Part shown: one piece after another, positions 1 through 7,398 of the stretch
Position numbering within the stretch: the stretch's first letter is position 1
How the letters are laid out: the number at the start of each line of letters is the position of its first letter
NCBI GenBank assembly: GCA_043747295.1
Contig: JAYTPK010000136.1
Span: 1 to 23,478 of the forward strand
Length of the DNA: 23,478 nt
Origin: JAAFIP01 sp043747295
GTDB lineage: Bacteria > Pseudomonadota > Gammaproteobacteria > Burkholderiales > Burkholderiaceae_C
Reading direction: 5' to 3'
Notes under the pieces: model-generated
What the model saw: only the letters and a program-made list of their open reading frames with translations
Database searches by the model: none
Told to the model about the DNA's origin: nothing
Made by a program: the position numbers and the translations under genes

Positions 1-313
1 CCTTCTCGCCGCTCAAGTGCTCGCCCTTTAAGCCCAGCACTTGGTAGTACACCAAATCAGAGTCGTCGGCGCGCAAAATCTCACGCGCGGGCAGCGGCAG
101 GCTAAATTGCGCTTTGTTATTTTGTACCGTTACCAGTTGCGCTAAGGCTTGCGCGTTAAATATCAAAGCGCGGTCAAACGGTTTGCTAGCAATACCCTGC
201 GCAACCAGCCATGTCAGCACCAAACTGATGGGCCACAGCAGCAGCAGCGGCGTGAGCATCCAATCCAGAATCTCGCCGAACAAGCTGCGCTGCTCGCGCT
301 GAAAGATTTTCAT
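1..313 (-). CDS. Sensor histidine kinase, N-terminal part (cut by window edge)
   Basis: Reading the minus strand from the ATG at 311-313 gives an open frame of 104 codons that runs off the window. It begins MKIFQREQRSLFGEILDWML and continues with a hydrophobic stretch (about residues 19-38, TPLLLLWPISLVLTWLVAQG), consistent with a first transmembrane helix. A periplasmic sensor region containing ALAQLVTVQNNKAQFSLPLP follows. This resembles the N-terminal two-component sensor domain of TctE-like kinases. An in-frame TAG lies one codon upstream of the ATG, which fixes the start. The gene follows the response regulator on the same strand after about 50 bases, the usual regulator-kinase order. 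The catalytic domains lie outside the window, so the kinase call rests on context plus the N-terminal pattern. Confidence 0.75.
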   Translation of the reverse strand, partial: MKIFQREQRSLFGEILDWMLTPLLLLWPISLVLTWLVAQGIASKPFDRALIFNAQALAQLVTVQNNKAQFSLPLPAREILRADDSDLVYYQVLGLKGEHLSGEK

Positions 314-364
314 ATGCTAATTACAAGACCACGCGCGTACTGGTGAGCATGGGTCGCACATGCA

Positions 365-1039
365 TTAGCCAGGAATTTTTTCTAAGCAGTAACCCAAACC
401 GCGCACGGTGGCAATTCGAATAGGGCCCTTCTCAATTTTCTTGCGCAGGCGGTGGATGTACACCTCAATGGCGTTGTTGCTCACTTCTTCGCCCCACTCA
501 CACAAACGCTCTACCAGTTGGTCTTTGCTGACCAAGCGGCCAGAGCGCACCAGGAGCACCTCTAACAAACCCAGCTCACGGGCTGACAGGTCAACCATTT
601 TGCCGTCAATAGTGGCCACACGGCCTGCCTGGTCGTAGTGCAAGGGGCCGTGCTTGATCAAAGTGCTAGCGGCACCCGTGCTGCGCCGCGTGAGTGCGCG
701 CACTCGGGCTTCCAGCTCTTGCAAGCTAAAGGGCTTGGCCATGTAGTCGTCAGCGCCAAGATCCAGACCTTTGACACGTTCTTCCACGCCATCGGCGGCT
801 GTCAAAATGAGGACTGGCAGTGTGGAACCCCGGCTGCGCAATCGCTTGAGTACCTCTAGGCCGTGCATTTTAGGCAGCCCCAGGTCCAAAATCAGCAAAT
901 CAATTTCGGTGTGGGTCATCAGCGCTGATTCAGCTTGTGCTCCGTCCGTCACGTGGTCTACGGCCGCGCCTGAGCTGCGCAAGGTGCGCAGCAGGCCATC
1001 GGCCAGCACTTGGTCGTCTTCGGCTATTAAGATTCTCAT
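365..1039 (-). CDS. OmpR/PhoB-family response regulator
   Basis: This is a 224-residue two-component response regulator: an N-terminal receiver domain (about 1-115) and a C-terminal winged-helix DNA-binding domain (about 128-222). The acidic pocket is visible (AEDD at residues 6-9). The phospho-acceptor is Asp52 in LILDLGLPKMHG, and the conserved Thr/Ser and Lys lie in LILTAADG and AKPFSLQELEARVRAL. The C-terminal domain carries the OmpR-type ELGLLEVL and the recognition region ending in IATVRGLGYCLE. The frame is open further upstream (to 1081), but ATG 1039 gives the canonical MRILIAEDD start and has a GAGGAGA ribosome-binding site just upstream. It is closest in style to the TctD/QseB/PmrA class; the target and signal cannot be read. 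It is cotranscribed with the kinase at 1-313 and divergent from the antiporter gene. Confidence 0.93.
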   Translation of the reverse strand: MRILIAEDDQVLADGLLRTLRSSGAAVDHVTDGAQAESALMTHTEIDLLILDLGLPKMHGLEVLKRLRSRGSTLPVLILTAADGVEERVKGLDLGADDYMAKPFSLQELEARVRALTRRSTGAASTLIKHGPLHYDQAGRVATIDGKMVDLSARELGLLEVLLVRSGRLVSKDQLVERLCEWGEEVSNNAIEVYIHRLRKKIEKGPIRIATVRGLGYCLEKIPG

Positions 1040-1135
1040 GGTCAGTCTCCTCGGGGTATGCTTGATTTTAGGCCTTAACACTGGCCTGTGGCACTACCTG
1101 ACTATTTGCGGCACGCCCAATGCTAGTATTGGCGC
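1040..1135. promoter_or_regulatory. Divergent promoter region, response regulator / antiporter
   Basis: This 96-base gap separates two divergent genes and must hold the promoters for both, unless one is transcribed from within the other. A TAGTAT at 1123-1128 resembles a -10 box but is only 8 bases from the antiporter ATG, and no well-spaced -35 is evident. AGGCC and GGCCT occur about 8 bases apart near 1070-1087 and could be part of an operator. Assignment is by position only. Confidence 0.35.
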
Positions 1136-3121
1136 ATGACTTCGCTAGAACTCACACTACTTTATTTGCTGGCCGCTGTGCTGGGCGTGGTGGCGTGCAG
1201 GTCCTTAAAGCTACCGCCCATGCTGGGCTATTTAGCAGTGGGAGTTGTCATAGGGCCCAACGCGCTGGCGCTGGCACAAAACTCTGCCAGCGTTCGCTAC
1301 TTGGGTGAATTTGGCGTAGTATTTTTAATGTTTGTCATTGGGCTGGAATTTAACCTGTCCAAATTGCGTGCCATGCGCAAACATGTATTTGGGCTAGGTT
1401 TGCTCCAGGTGCTGTTAACTATTGTGTTAGCCACAGGGGCCTCGATATTCCTTAGCATGGTAGCGCAGCAGTATTGGCAAATGTCGTGGCAAAGCGCGCT
1501 GGCCTTGGGTGGCGCGTTGTCTATGAGCAGTACGGCCATTGTGGTCAAACTGATGGTAGAGCGGCTGGAGATGGACAGCGAACATGGTAAGCGTGTGATG
1601 GGGGTGTTGCTGTTCCAAGACTTGGCGGTGGTGCCGCTGCTGGTGCTGATACCCGCGCTAGGGTCGACACCAGAAAAATTAGCTGCAGCGCTGGCGCTGG
1701 CTGCGCTGAAAGCCACATTTTTGATTGCTCTCTTGCTCACAGGCGGGCAGCGCATCATGCGTTGGTGGCTTACCTTAGTGGCGCGCCGCAAAAGCGACGA
1801 ACTGTTTATTTTGAATCTCTTGCTGATTACTTTGGGCCTAGCTTGGTTAACCGAAGAGGCGGGTTTGAGCCTGGCCCTAGGCGCATTCATAGCGGGTATG
1901 TTGATTTCAGAGACCGAGTACAAGCACCAAGTGGAAACCGATATTCGGCCCTTCCACGACGTACTCTTGGGCCTATTTTTTATCACTATTGGCATGATGC
2001 TGGACTGGCGCTTGGTGCTGGAGCGCTGGCCGCTGGTGTTACTCTTGACTACGCTGCCAGTGCTGTTCAAGCTTGGCTTGGTGATGACGCTAGCCAAAGG
2101 GCTAGGGGCCAGCACCGGGGTGTCGCTGCGCACAGGCTTGTACCTTGCGCAGGCGGGTGAGTTTGGTTTTGTGCTGCTGACTTTGGCCCAACAAAACAAG
2201 CTCGTGCCCCCAGAATTGCTCAATCCGATCTTAGCCAGTATGGTGATGTCGATGCTGGCCACACCGTTCATCATCATGTACAGCAACCGCATAGTGATGA
2301 AGCTGGTGTCTAGTGACTGGCTACAGCAATCTTTGCAGATGACCACGATTGCGCGCAAGTCGATCAACGTTGACAAGCACGTCATTATTTGCGGCTACGG
2401 TCGCTGCGGCCAAAACTTAGCCCGCATGCTGGACCAAGAGCATATTCCGTCAATGGCATTGGACCTTGACCCCGACCGTGTGCGCCAAGCTGCCGCTGCT
2501 GGGGATTCAGTGGTGTTTGGTGATGCCGCGCGGCTGCAAGCCTTGATGGCTGCGGGCCTAGCGCGCGCCAGCGCCGTGGTGATCACCTACTTAGACGTGC
2601 CCGGGGCCATCAAGGTGTTAGCGCATATTCGCCAACATGCACCACAAGTGCCGGTGATTGTGCGCACCCAAGACGATCATGACCTAGAAAAACTGCAAGC
2701 TGCAGGGGCCACCGAGGTGGTGCCAGAGTCGATTGAAGGCAGTCTCATGTTAGCCAGCCATGCACTGGCGCTGGTAGGCGTGCCCATGCGCCGTGTGATC
2801 CGCACCGTGCAAGACCAGCGTGATGCGCGTTACAACCTGCTGCGCGGCTATTTTCATGGTACCGATGACGATACGGTAGATGAGATGAACCACGAGCGAT
2901 TAACCACCTTCACCATGCCCTTGGCCGCAAAGACACTAGCCACGCCACTGGGTGATTTGGCATTGCATGCGCTTGGCGTGCGTGTAGTGAGCGTGCGGCG
3001 CATGGGGGGTCTTTTGATCAAACCTGGTGATGACTGCTTACTGCAAGAAGGCGATACCTTGGTGCTCAGCGGCAAACCTGAGGCCTTGGCCTTGGGGCAG
3101 GATAAGTTGTTAACTGGCTAA
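1136..3121 (+). CDS. CPA2-family monovalent cation:proton antiporter (KefB/KefC/YbaL type) with RCK domains
   Basis: This 661-residue inner-membrane protein has about 12-13 hydrophobic segments in residues 1-395, typical of the CPA2 Na+/K+:H+ exchanger fold. Family-like segments include PPMLGYLAVGVVIGPNAL, LGGALSMSSTAIVVKLM and GLSLALGAFIAGMLISE. A cytosolic RCK-N (TrkA-N) nucleotide-binding domain begins near residue 417 with the Rossmann motif CGYGRCGQNLA. An RCK-C domain ends the protein (about 570-660, ending LLQEGDTLVLSGKPEALAL). These proteins export K+ or Na+ in exchange for protons under control of nucleotide or thiol ligands. No separate KefF/KefG-type ancillary gene is adjacent. Length and domain order match KefB, KefC and YbaL, but the exact orthologue cannot be chosen. 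The neighbouring two-component system may regulate it, but this is inference from position only. Confidence 0.93.
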   Translation: MTSLELTLLYLLAAVLGVVACRSLKLPPMLGYLAVGVVIGPNALALAQNSASVRYLGEFGVVFLMFVIGLEFNLSKLRAMRKHVFGLGLLQVLLTIVLATGASIFLSMVAQQYWQMSWQSALALGGALSMSSTAIVVKLMVERLEMDSEHGKRVMGVLLFQDLAVVPLLVLIPALGSTPEKLAAALALAALKATFLIALLLTGGQRIMRWWLTLVARRKSDELFILNLLLITLGLAWLTEEAGLSLALGAFIAGMLISETEYKHQVETDIRPFHDVLLGLFFITIGMMLDWRLVLERWPLVLLLTTLPVLFKLGLVMTLAKGLGASTGVSLRTGLYLAQAGEFGFVLLTLAQQNKLVPPELLNPILASMVMSMLATPFIIMYSNRIVMKLVSSDWLQQSLQMTTIARKSINVDKHVIICGYGRCGQNLARMLDQEHIPSMALDLDPDRVRQAAAAGDSVVFGDAARLQALMAAGLARASAVVITYLDVPGAIKVLAHIRQHAPQVPVIVRTQDDHDLEKLQAAGATEVVPESIEGSLMLASHALALVGVPMRRVIRTVQDQRDARYNLLRGYFHGTDDDTVDEMNHERLTTFTMPLAAKTLATPLGDLALHALGVRVVSVRRMGGLLIKPGDDCLLQEGDTLVLSGKPEALALGQDKLLTG

Positions 3122-3157
3122 CAGCAAACTTCCTTGTTAGCCTGCGACAATATCTCC

Positions 3158-3574
3158 ATGAAATTACAAACTCCTTTTTTATGGGCCGTTGCCGTTCTCA
3201 TGGTGGCCATGGCGTACTTTAAGTTTGGTTGGGGTGGTGTAGCGTTAGTAACTGGTGGCATTGTGTTTTGGATGCTGCTGCACTTTAGCCGCATGATGAC
3301 CGTGCTTAAACGTGCAACCAACGCGCCCATGGGTCATGTGGCCAGCGCTGTCATGCTCAACGCCAGGCTCAAACTTGGTGTGACGCTGCTGCACGTCACT
3401 GCCATGACCAAAAGCCTGGGCTTGTTGCAAAGCCCCAAAGATGCACAGCCCGAAATTTACCGCTGGACTGATACCGGTGGGTCGCACGTAACCTGCACTT
3501 TTGTAGGCGGTAAATTGGCTGATTACACCTTGTGGCGGCCAGCGCCTGATGACGCACTATCCACGGCCGCGTAA
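3158..3574 (+). CDS. Small conserved membrane protein of unknown function
   Basis: This protein has 138 residues from the ATG at 3158. An upstream in-frame TTG at 3134 would add eight residues, but the ATG is the likelier start because MKLQTPFLWAVAVLMV begins the membrane segment directly. Two hydrophobic helices are visible: about residues 5-20, and about 24-44 (GGVALVTGGIVFWMLLHF). A soluble domain of about 90 residues follows, containing VMLNARLKLGVTLLHVTAMTKSLG and a basic/aromatic C-terminal part. The pattern suggests an inner-membrane protein with a cytoplasmic tail. I do not recognise a characterised family. It lies between the antiporter and ilvE with about 36-base gaps and may be cotranscribed with either. 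Confidence 0.8.
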   Translation: MKLQTPFLWAVAVLMVAMAYFKFGWGGVALVTGGIVFWMLLHFSRMMTVLKRATNAPMGHVASAVMLNARLKLGVTLLHVTAMTKSLGLLQSPKDAQPEIYRWTDTGGSHVTCTFVGGKLADYTLWRPAPDDALSTAA

Positions 3575-3610
3575 AATCTAAACTAATTCAAAACCCAACT
3601 AGGAACCACC

Positions 3611-4552
3611 ATGGCAACAGCCCCCACGTCAATGTCAGACCGCGACGGCAAAATTTGGATGGACGGCCAAATGGTCGAATGGCGCGATGCCAAAATCCAT
3701 GTGCTCACCCACACCCTGCACTACGGCTGCGGCGCATTTGAAGGCGTGCGTGCTTACCATTTGGCCGATGGCACCACCGGCATCTTTCGCCTGGAAGAGC
3801 ATACCGAGCGCTTATTTAACAGCGCCAAAATTTTGCGCATGAAAATTCCGTTCACCCAAGCACAGGTCATGCAAGCCCAGCTTGATGTCGTGCGCGTGAA
3901 CAAGTTGCCCAGCTGCTACATTCGCCCGCTGACCTGGATTGGCGACAAAAAGCTAGGCGTGTCACCCAAAGGCAATGACATCCATTTGATGGTGGCTGCT
4001 TGGCCGTGGGGCGCGTATTTGGGCGATGACGGTTTAAAGCGCGGCATCCGTGTAAAGACCTCAAGCTTTACACGCCACCATGTCAACATCACCATGATCC
4101 ACGCCAAAGCGGTGAGCAACTACACCAACTCGATTTTGGCCAACATGGAAGCCACCGACGAAGGCTACGATGAGGCGCTGCTGCTTGACCCACAAGGCTT
4201 TGTGTCTGAGGGCGCAGGAGAGAACGTGTTTGTGGTGCGCAAAGGTGTGGTTTACACACCAGATTCTAGCGCTGGTGCACTCAACGGCATTACCCGCAAT
4301 ACCATTTTTGCAATTTGCAAAGACCTAGGTATCGACATCCGTGAAAAGGCCATCACACGCGACGAAATTTATATCGCTGACGAAGCGTTTTTCAGCGGCA
4401 CAGCGGCTGAAGTCACACCGATTCGTGAATTAGACCGCATTGACATTGGTGCAGGTTCGCGCGGTCCAATCACCGAGAAAATCCAAGCCGCGTTCTTTGA
4501 CATCGTCAATGGCCGCAATGCAAAATACGCCAGCTGGCTGAGTAAAGTCTGA
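3611..4552 (+). CDS. ilvE: Branched-chain amino acid aminotransferase
   Basis: This is a fold-type IV PLP transaminase of 313 residues, the usual IlvE length. It catalyses the last step of valine, leucine and isoleucine synthesis, moving an amino group from glutamate to the 2-oxo acid. Diagnostic segments include GKIWMDGQMV (N-terminal strand), HYGCGAFEGVRAY, the PLP lysine Lys166 in HAKAVSNYTNS, DEALLLDPQGFVSEGAGENVFVV with the glutamate that contacts the PLP ring nitrogen, and LNGITRNTI with FFSGTAAEVTPI, both typical of group I IlvE. ATG 3611 has an AGGA ribosome-binding site 7-10 bases upstream. Downstream come a CHCC zinc-finger gene and waaF on the same strand, an arrangement I associate with Burkholderiales. 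Confidence 0.96.
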   Translation: MATAPTSMSDRDGKIWMDGQMVEWRDAKIHVLTHTLHYGCGAFEGVRAYHLADGTTGIFRLEEHTERLFNSAKILRMKIPFTQAQVMQAQLDVVRVNKLPSCYIRPLTWIGDKKLGVSPKGNDIHLMVAAWPWGAYLGDDGLKRGIRVKTSSFTRHHVNITMIHAKAVSNYTNSILANMEATDEGYDEALLLDPQGFVSEGAGENVFVVRKGVVYTPDSSAGALNGITRNTIFAICKDLGIDIREKAITRDEIYIADEAFFSGTAAEVTPIRELDRIDIGAGSRGPITEKIQAAFFDIVNGRNAKYASWLSKV

Positions 4553-4625
4553 CAACTTTGCGGTACAGACCAACGAACGGCGCAACGCGCATCGTTGCTC
4601 TGTCCTCAACTGATTAAAGGAAGTC

Positions 4626-4823
4626 ATGAAATTCATCGAACTCACAGCCGCTGACCTGAACCCGCAAGGCGGCGTATTCTGCCCTAACAAGCTAGCAGGC
4701 ATGCAGCTGTGGAACTCGCACCCGCGCGTGTTTTTAGACCTGGCCCACAAGAGCGAAGCAAAGTGCCCTTATTGCGGCACGCTGTACAAGCTTAAAGCAG
4801 GCGAGCACGTTGGTGGTCATTAA
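4626..4823 (+). CDS. CHCC-type zinc-finger domain protein
   Basis: This 65-residue protein is built around a putative zinc site: Cys19 (VFCPN), His32 (NSHPRVFLD), Cys47 and Cys50 (AKCPYCGTLYKL). That C-H-C-C spacing matches the zf-CHCC family, which includes the mitochondrial complex I subunit NDUFS6. Stand-alone bacterial members are usually called hypothetical. The ribosome-binding site AAAGGAAG lies just upstream of the ATG. It follows ilvE by 73 bases, and that gap holds a small hairpin (arms CAACG and CGTTG). Its TAA is in the same frame as waaF and only six bases before the likely waaF start, which suggests translational coupling. Function is unknown. Confidence 0.88.
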   Translation: MKFIELTAADLNPQGGVFCPNKLAGMQLWNSHPRVFLDLAHKSEAKCPYCGTLYKLKAGEHVGGH

Positions 4824-4829
4824 AGCCAC

Positions 4830-5906
4830 TTGCTGCACACCGCTTCAGACTTAAGCCCCATAAGCACTTTGCCCGCCGCGCAGCCCAGCTCCCGCAGCCT
4901 CATCATCGCGCCGCAGTGGATAGGCGACGCGGTGATGACTGAGCCGCTGCTGCGCCGCCTGCATGCGCGTGGCGAGCGCATGACCGTAGGCGCACTGCCT
5001 TGGGTAGCGCCGGTGTACCGCTGTATGCCCCAAGTGGCCGAGGTCATCGAGTTTCCATTTGCACATGGCGGCCTACAGCTGAAAGCGCGCCGACAAATTG
5101 CCCAGCAGATTGCAGGCCAGTTTGACACGGCTTACGTGTTGCCTAACTCGCTTAAAAGCGCGCTGCTGCCACTGCTGGCGGGTATACCCAAGCGCGTGGG
5201 CTACCTGGGCGAGGCACGGGTGGGGCTACTCACTCACCGCATTAAAAATCCGCCCAAAAAACACGGCAAAGAGGGGCGCCCGCCGATGGTGGCGTTTTAT
5301 TCTGCACTCAGCGGTGATACCGATGTCGCTGACGACCGCCCGCGATTGCAGGTCAATGAGGCGGACATTGCAGAGACATTGCGTACTTTAGATTTGCAGC
5401 GCGGCAGTTACGCCATTTTTGTACCCGGAGCAGAATACGGCAGCGCCAAGCGTTGGCCTGCTGCGCAATTTGCAGCGCTGGCTTTAAAGCTAGATATACC
5501 GGTGCTGCTGTTTGGCTCTGGCAAAGACGTGCAGTTGTGCGATGAGATCGTTGCCCTAGCCCCCAAACACTGTGCTAATTTAGCAGGAAAAACCTCGCTA
5601 GTCCAAGCAATTAATGCTCAAGCAGCTAGCAAATTTATAGTAACCAACGATTCAGGCTTGATGCACGTAGCCGCTGCACTGGATGTGCCGCAGGTGGCCA
5701 TCTTCGGCTCTAGCAGCCCGCTGCACACGCCGCCGCTCAGTGCCGCAGCACAAGTCATTTGGCTTAAAGACGATGCCGCCTACCAGCCGTCGCTGGACTG
5801 CGCACCGTGCTTTGAACGCGAATGTCCGCTGGGGCATACGCGCTGCTTAAACGACATCACGCCCGAGCAAGTGTTGGCACGCATTCGCTTGTTGGCTATC
5901 GCCTAG
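4830..5906 (+). CDS. waaF: LPS heptosyltransferase II (ADP-heptose:LPS heptosyltransferase), non-ATG start
   Basis: This GT9-family glycosyltransferase of up to 358 residues adds the second L,D-heptose to the LPS inner core at the cytoplasmic face of the inner membrane. Family landmarks are SLIIAPQWIGDAVMTEPLLRRL, YVLPNSLKSALLPLLAGIPKRVGYLG, the nucleotide-sugar region VPGAEYGSAKRWPAAQFAAL, NDSGLMHVAAALDVPQVAIFGSSSP, and the cysteine-rich tail CAPCFERECPLGHTRCL. There is no usable ATG: the zinc-finger stop at 4821 is in the same frame, and the first ATG codes for Met36 inside the conserved GDAVM. The start must be TTG 4830 or TTG 4869. The conserved domain begins after both. Bases 5599-5642 are a copy of the dispersed repeat described in the findings. 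Confidence 0.93.
   Translation: MLHTASDLSPISTLPAAQPSSRSLIIAPQWIGDAVMTEPLLRRLHARGERMTVGALPWVAPVYRCMPQVAEVIEFPFAHGGLQLKARRQIAQQIAGQFDTAYVLPNSLKSALLPLLAGIPKRVGYLGEARVGLLTHRIKNPPKKHGKEGRPPMVAFYSALSGDTDVADDRPRLQVNEADIAETLRTLDLQRGSYAIFVPGAEYGSAKRWPAAQFAALALKLDIPVLLFGSGKDVQLCDEIVALAPKHCANLAGKTSLVQAINAQAASKFIVTNDSGLMHVAAALDVPQVAIFGSSSPLHTPPLSAAAQVIWLKDDAAYQPSLDCAPCFERECPLGHTRCLNDITPEQVLARIRLLAIA
5599..5642 (+). repeat. Dispersed 44-base repeat, copy 5 (inside waaF, sense)
   Basis: It starts TAGTCCAAGCAATTAATGCT, continues CAAGCAGCTAGC and ends AAATTTATAGTA. It matches copy 2 at 34 of 44 positions without gaps (hand count). It is translated in the same frame as the gph copy, as LVQAINAQAASKFIV, just before the conserved TNDSGLMH. 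Confidence 0.7.
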
Positions 5907-5958
5907 TGCATAAGCGTGTGCACTGCGCTATGCCAGCGCACAACGCTATGATGGCAGC

Positions 5959-7314
5959 ATGAACGCACCACAGTCACCCGCCATTCCTGAGGCCCAAAAC
6001 AACACACCAGCTAAGTTGACTTGGCTGCAAACTTTCAGGGTCTACACCGAAGCGCCTACGTTGCGCATGTTCAGCCTAGGTTTTTCTGCAGGCTTACCGC
6101 TGCTACTGGTACTGGGCACGCTGAGCTTTTGGCTGCGTGAGGCGGGTATTAACCGCGCCACGATTGGTTACCTCAGCTGGATTGGCTTGGCCTACGGTTT
6201 TAAGTGGTGCTGGGCACCGCTGGTGGACAGGTTGCCCATCCCTGTGTTCACTGCCATGCTGGGGCGCAGGCGCAGTTGGTTGCTGTTGTCGCAGCTGACC
6301 ATCATTGCCGGCTTAGTAGGCATGGCAATGACTGACCCTAAAGTCACCCTCATGCCGGTGGTGTGGTGCGCGCTGGTCGTAGCGTTTGGATCTGCTACGC
6401 AAGACATAGCGCTAGATGCTTTTCGTATTGAAAGCGCCGACGTGCAACGCCAGCCCGCATTGGCTGCAGCGTACCAAACCGGCTACCGTATTGCCATGAT
6501 CTGGGCAGGCGCTGGCGTGCTAAAAATAGCCGCACGTGCCGAAGTATCAGACGCTGCCAACTATCAGCACGCTGCCTGGCAAGTGGCCTACTTGGTGATG
6601 GCTGCGTCCATGCTGGTGGGCGTGCTGACAGTGCTGTTTACCGCTGAGCCTGCGGGCAAAAACATGCCGCCCGCTAAAAATCTGCAAGAGTGGCTAGAGA
6701 CTGCGCTCATTGCGCCGTTCACTGATTTTTTCGGTCGCTACAAATTACAAGCCGCTTTGATCTTGGCACTCATTGCTATCTACCGCATCAGTGATGTAGT
6801 CATGGGCATCATGGCCAATCCGTTTTACGTAGACATGGGCTACACCAAAGACGAGGTGGCTAACATTACCAAGGTGTATGGCGTCATCATGACGCTGCTG
6901 GGTGCGTTTATTGGCGGCGTGATGTCTATGCGCATTGGCGTGATGCGCGTGCTGGCACTGGGCGCGCTGCTGTCGGCGCTGAGCAACCTGCTGTTTGCTT
7001 GGCTGGGTACGCGCGGGCACGATGTGCAGGCGCTGGTGTGGGTGATCTCGGCTGATAACTTGGCCAGTGGCATTGCATCAGCCGCGTTTATTGCCTATAT
7101 GTCGAGTTTGACGAACATACAGTACTCAGCTACGCAATACGCGTTGTTTAGCTCGCTGATGTTTTTGCTGCCTAAGTTTATTGGTGGCTTTTCTGGTGAG
7201 TTTGTGAATATGTTCGGCTATTCCACTTTCTTCATTGCTACAGCGCTGCTGGGCGTGCCGTCCTTGCTGCTGGTATTGCTGGCCTCACGTGCAGGGTTGG
7301 GTTCTAAAACTTAG
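5959..7314 (+). CDS. ampG: AmpG-like muropeptide permease (MFS)
   Basis: This 451-residue polytopic membrane protein has about 12 hydrophobic helices. The N-terminal half carries the AmpG/acetyl-CoA-transporter signature: FSLGFSAGLPLLLVLGTLSFWLREAGI, IGYLSWIGLAYGFKWCWAPLVDRLP, an RRRSW cytoplasmic loop and SATQDIALDAFRIES. AmpG imports GlcNAc-1,6-anhydroMurNAc peptides from the periplasm for peptidoglycan recycling and can thereby affect AmpC beta-lactamase induction. In E. coli AmpG has about 490 residues, so this is a slightly short member. It lies 52 bases after waaF with no strong ribosome-binding site (GGCAGC before the ATG). The intervening gap contains GC-rich inverted segments. No ampR or ampC is visible here. 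A related PAT-family substrate cannot be excluded. Confidence 0.85.
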   Translation: MNAPQSPAIPEAQNNTPAKLTWLQTFRVYTEAPTLRMFSLGFSAGLPLLLVLGTLSFWLREAGINRATIGYLSWIGLAYGFKWCWAPLVDRLPIPVFTAMLGRRRSWLLLSQLTIIAGLVGMAMTDPKVTLMPVVWCALVVAFGSATQDIALDAFRIESADVQRQPALAAAYQTGYRIAMIWAGAGVLKIAARAEVSDAANYQHAAWQVAYLVMAASMLVGVLTVLFTAEPAGKNMPPAKNLQEWLETALIAPFTDFFGRYKLQAALILALIAIYRISDVVMGIMANPFYVDMGYTKDEVANITKVYGVIMTLLGAFIGGVMSMRIGVMRVLALGALLSALSNLLFAWLGTRGHDVQALVWVISADNLASGIASAAFIAYMSSLTNIQYSATQYALFSSLMFLLPKFIGGFSGEFVNMFGYSTFFIATALLGVPSLLLVLLASRAGLGSKT

Positions 7315-7367
7315 CCTCGATGTGATTTGCTTCAGGTGTGAAATGAATACTTTTATATTAAAAAAGA

Positions 7368-7373
7368 TACAAT
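7368..7373 (+). promoter_or_regulatory. Candidate -10 box for the 7399 gene
   Basis: TACAAT stands in an A/T-rich tract (7340-7373) that contrasts with the coding DNA on both sides, about 25 bases before the first ATG. No good -35 is visible at 16-18 bases upstream. This is a pattern call only. Confidence 0.3.
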
Positions 7374-7398
7374 GCGGAGTTTGGCACAAGTACACTAG

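Noticed and set aside
1297..2385. 362-residue minus-strand open frame opposite the antiporter gene
   Set aside because: It is an antisense shadow: Ser/Thr/Arg-rich composition, no motifs, and the plus strand encodes a clear CPA2 antiporter.
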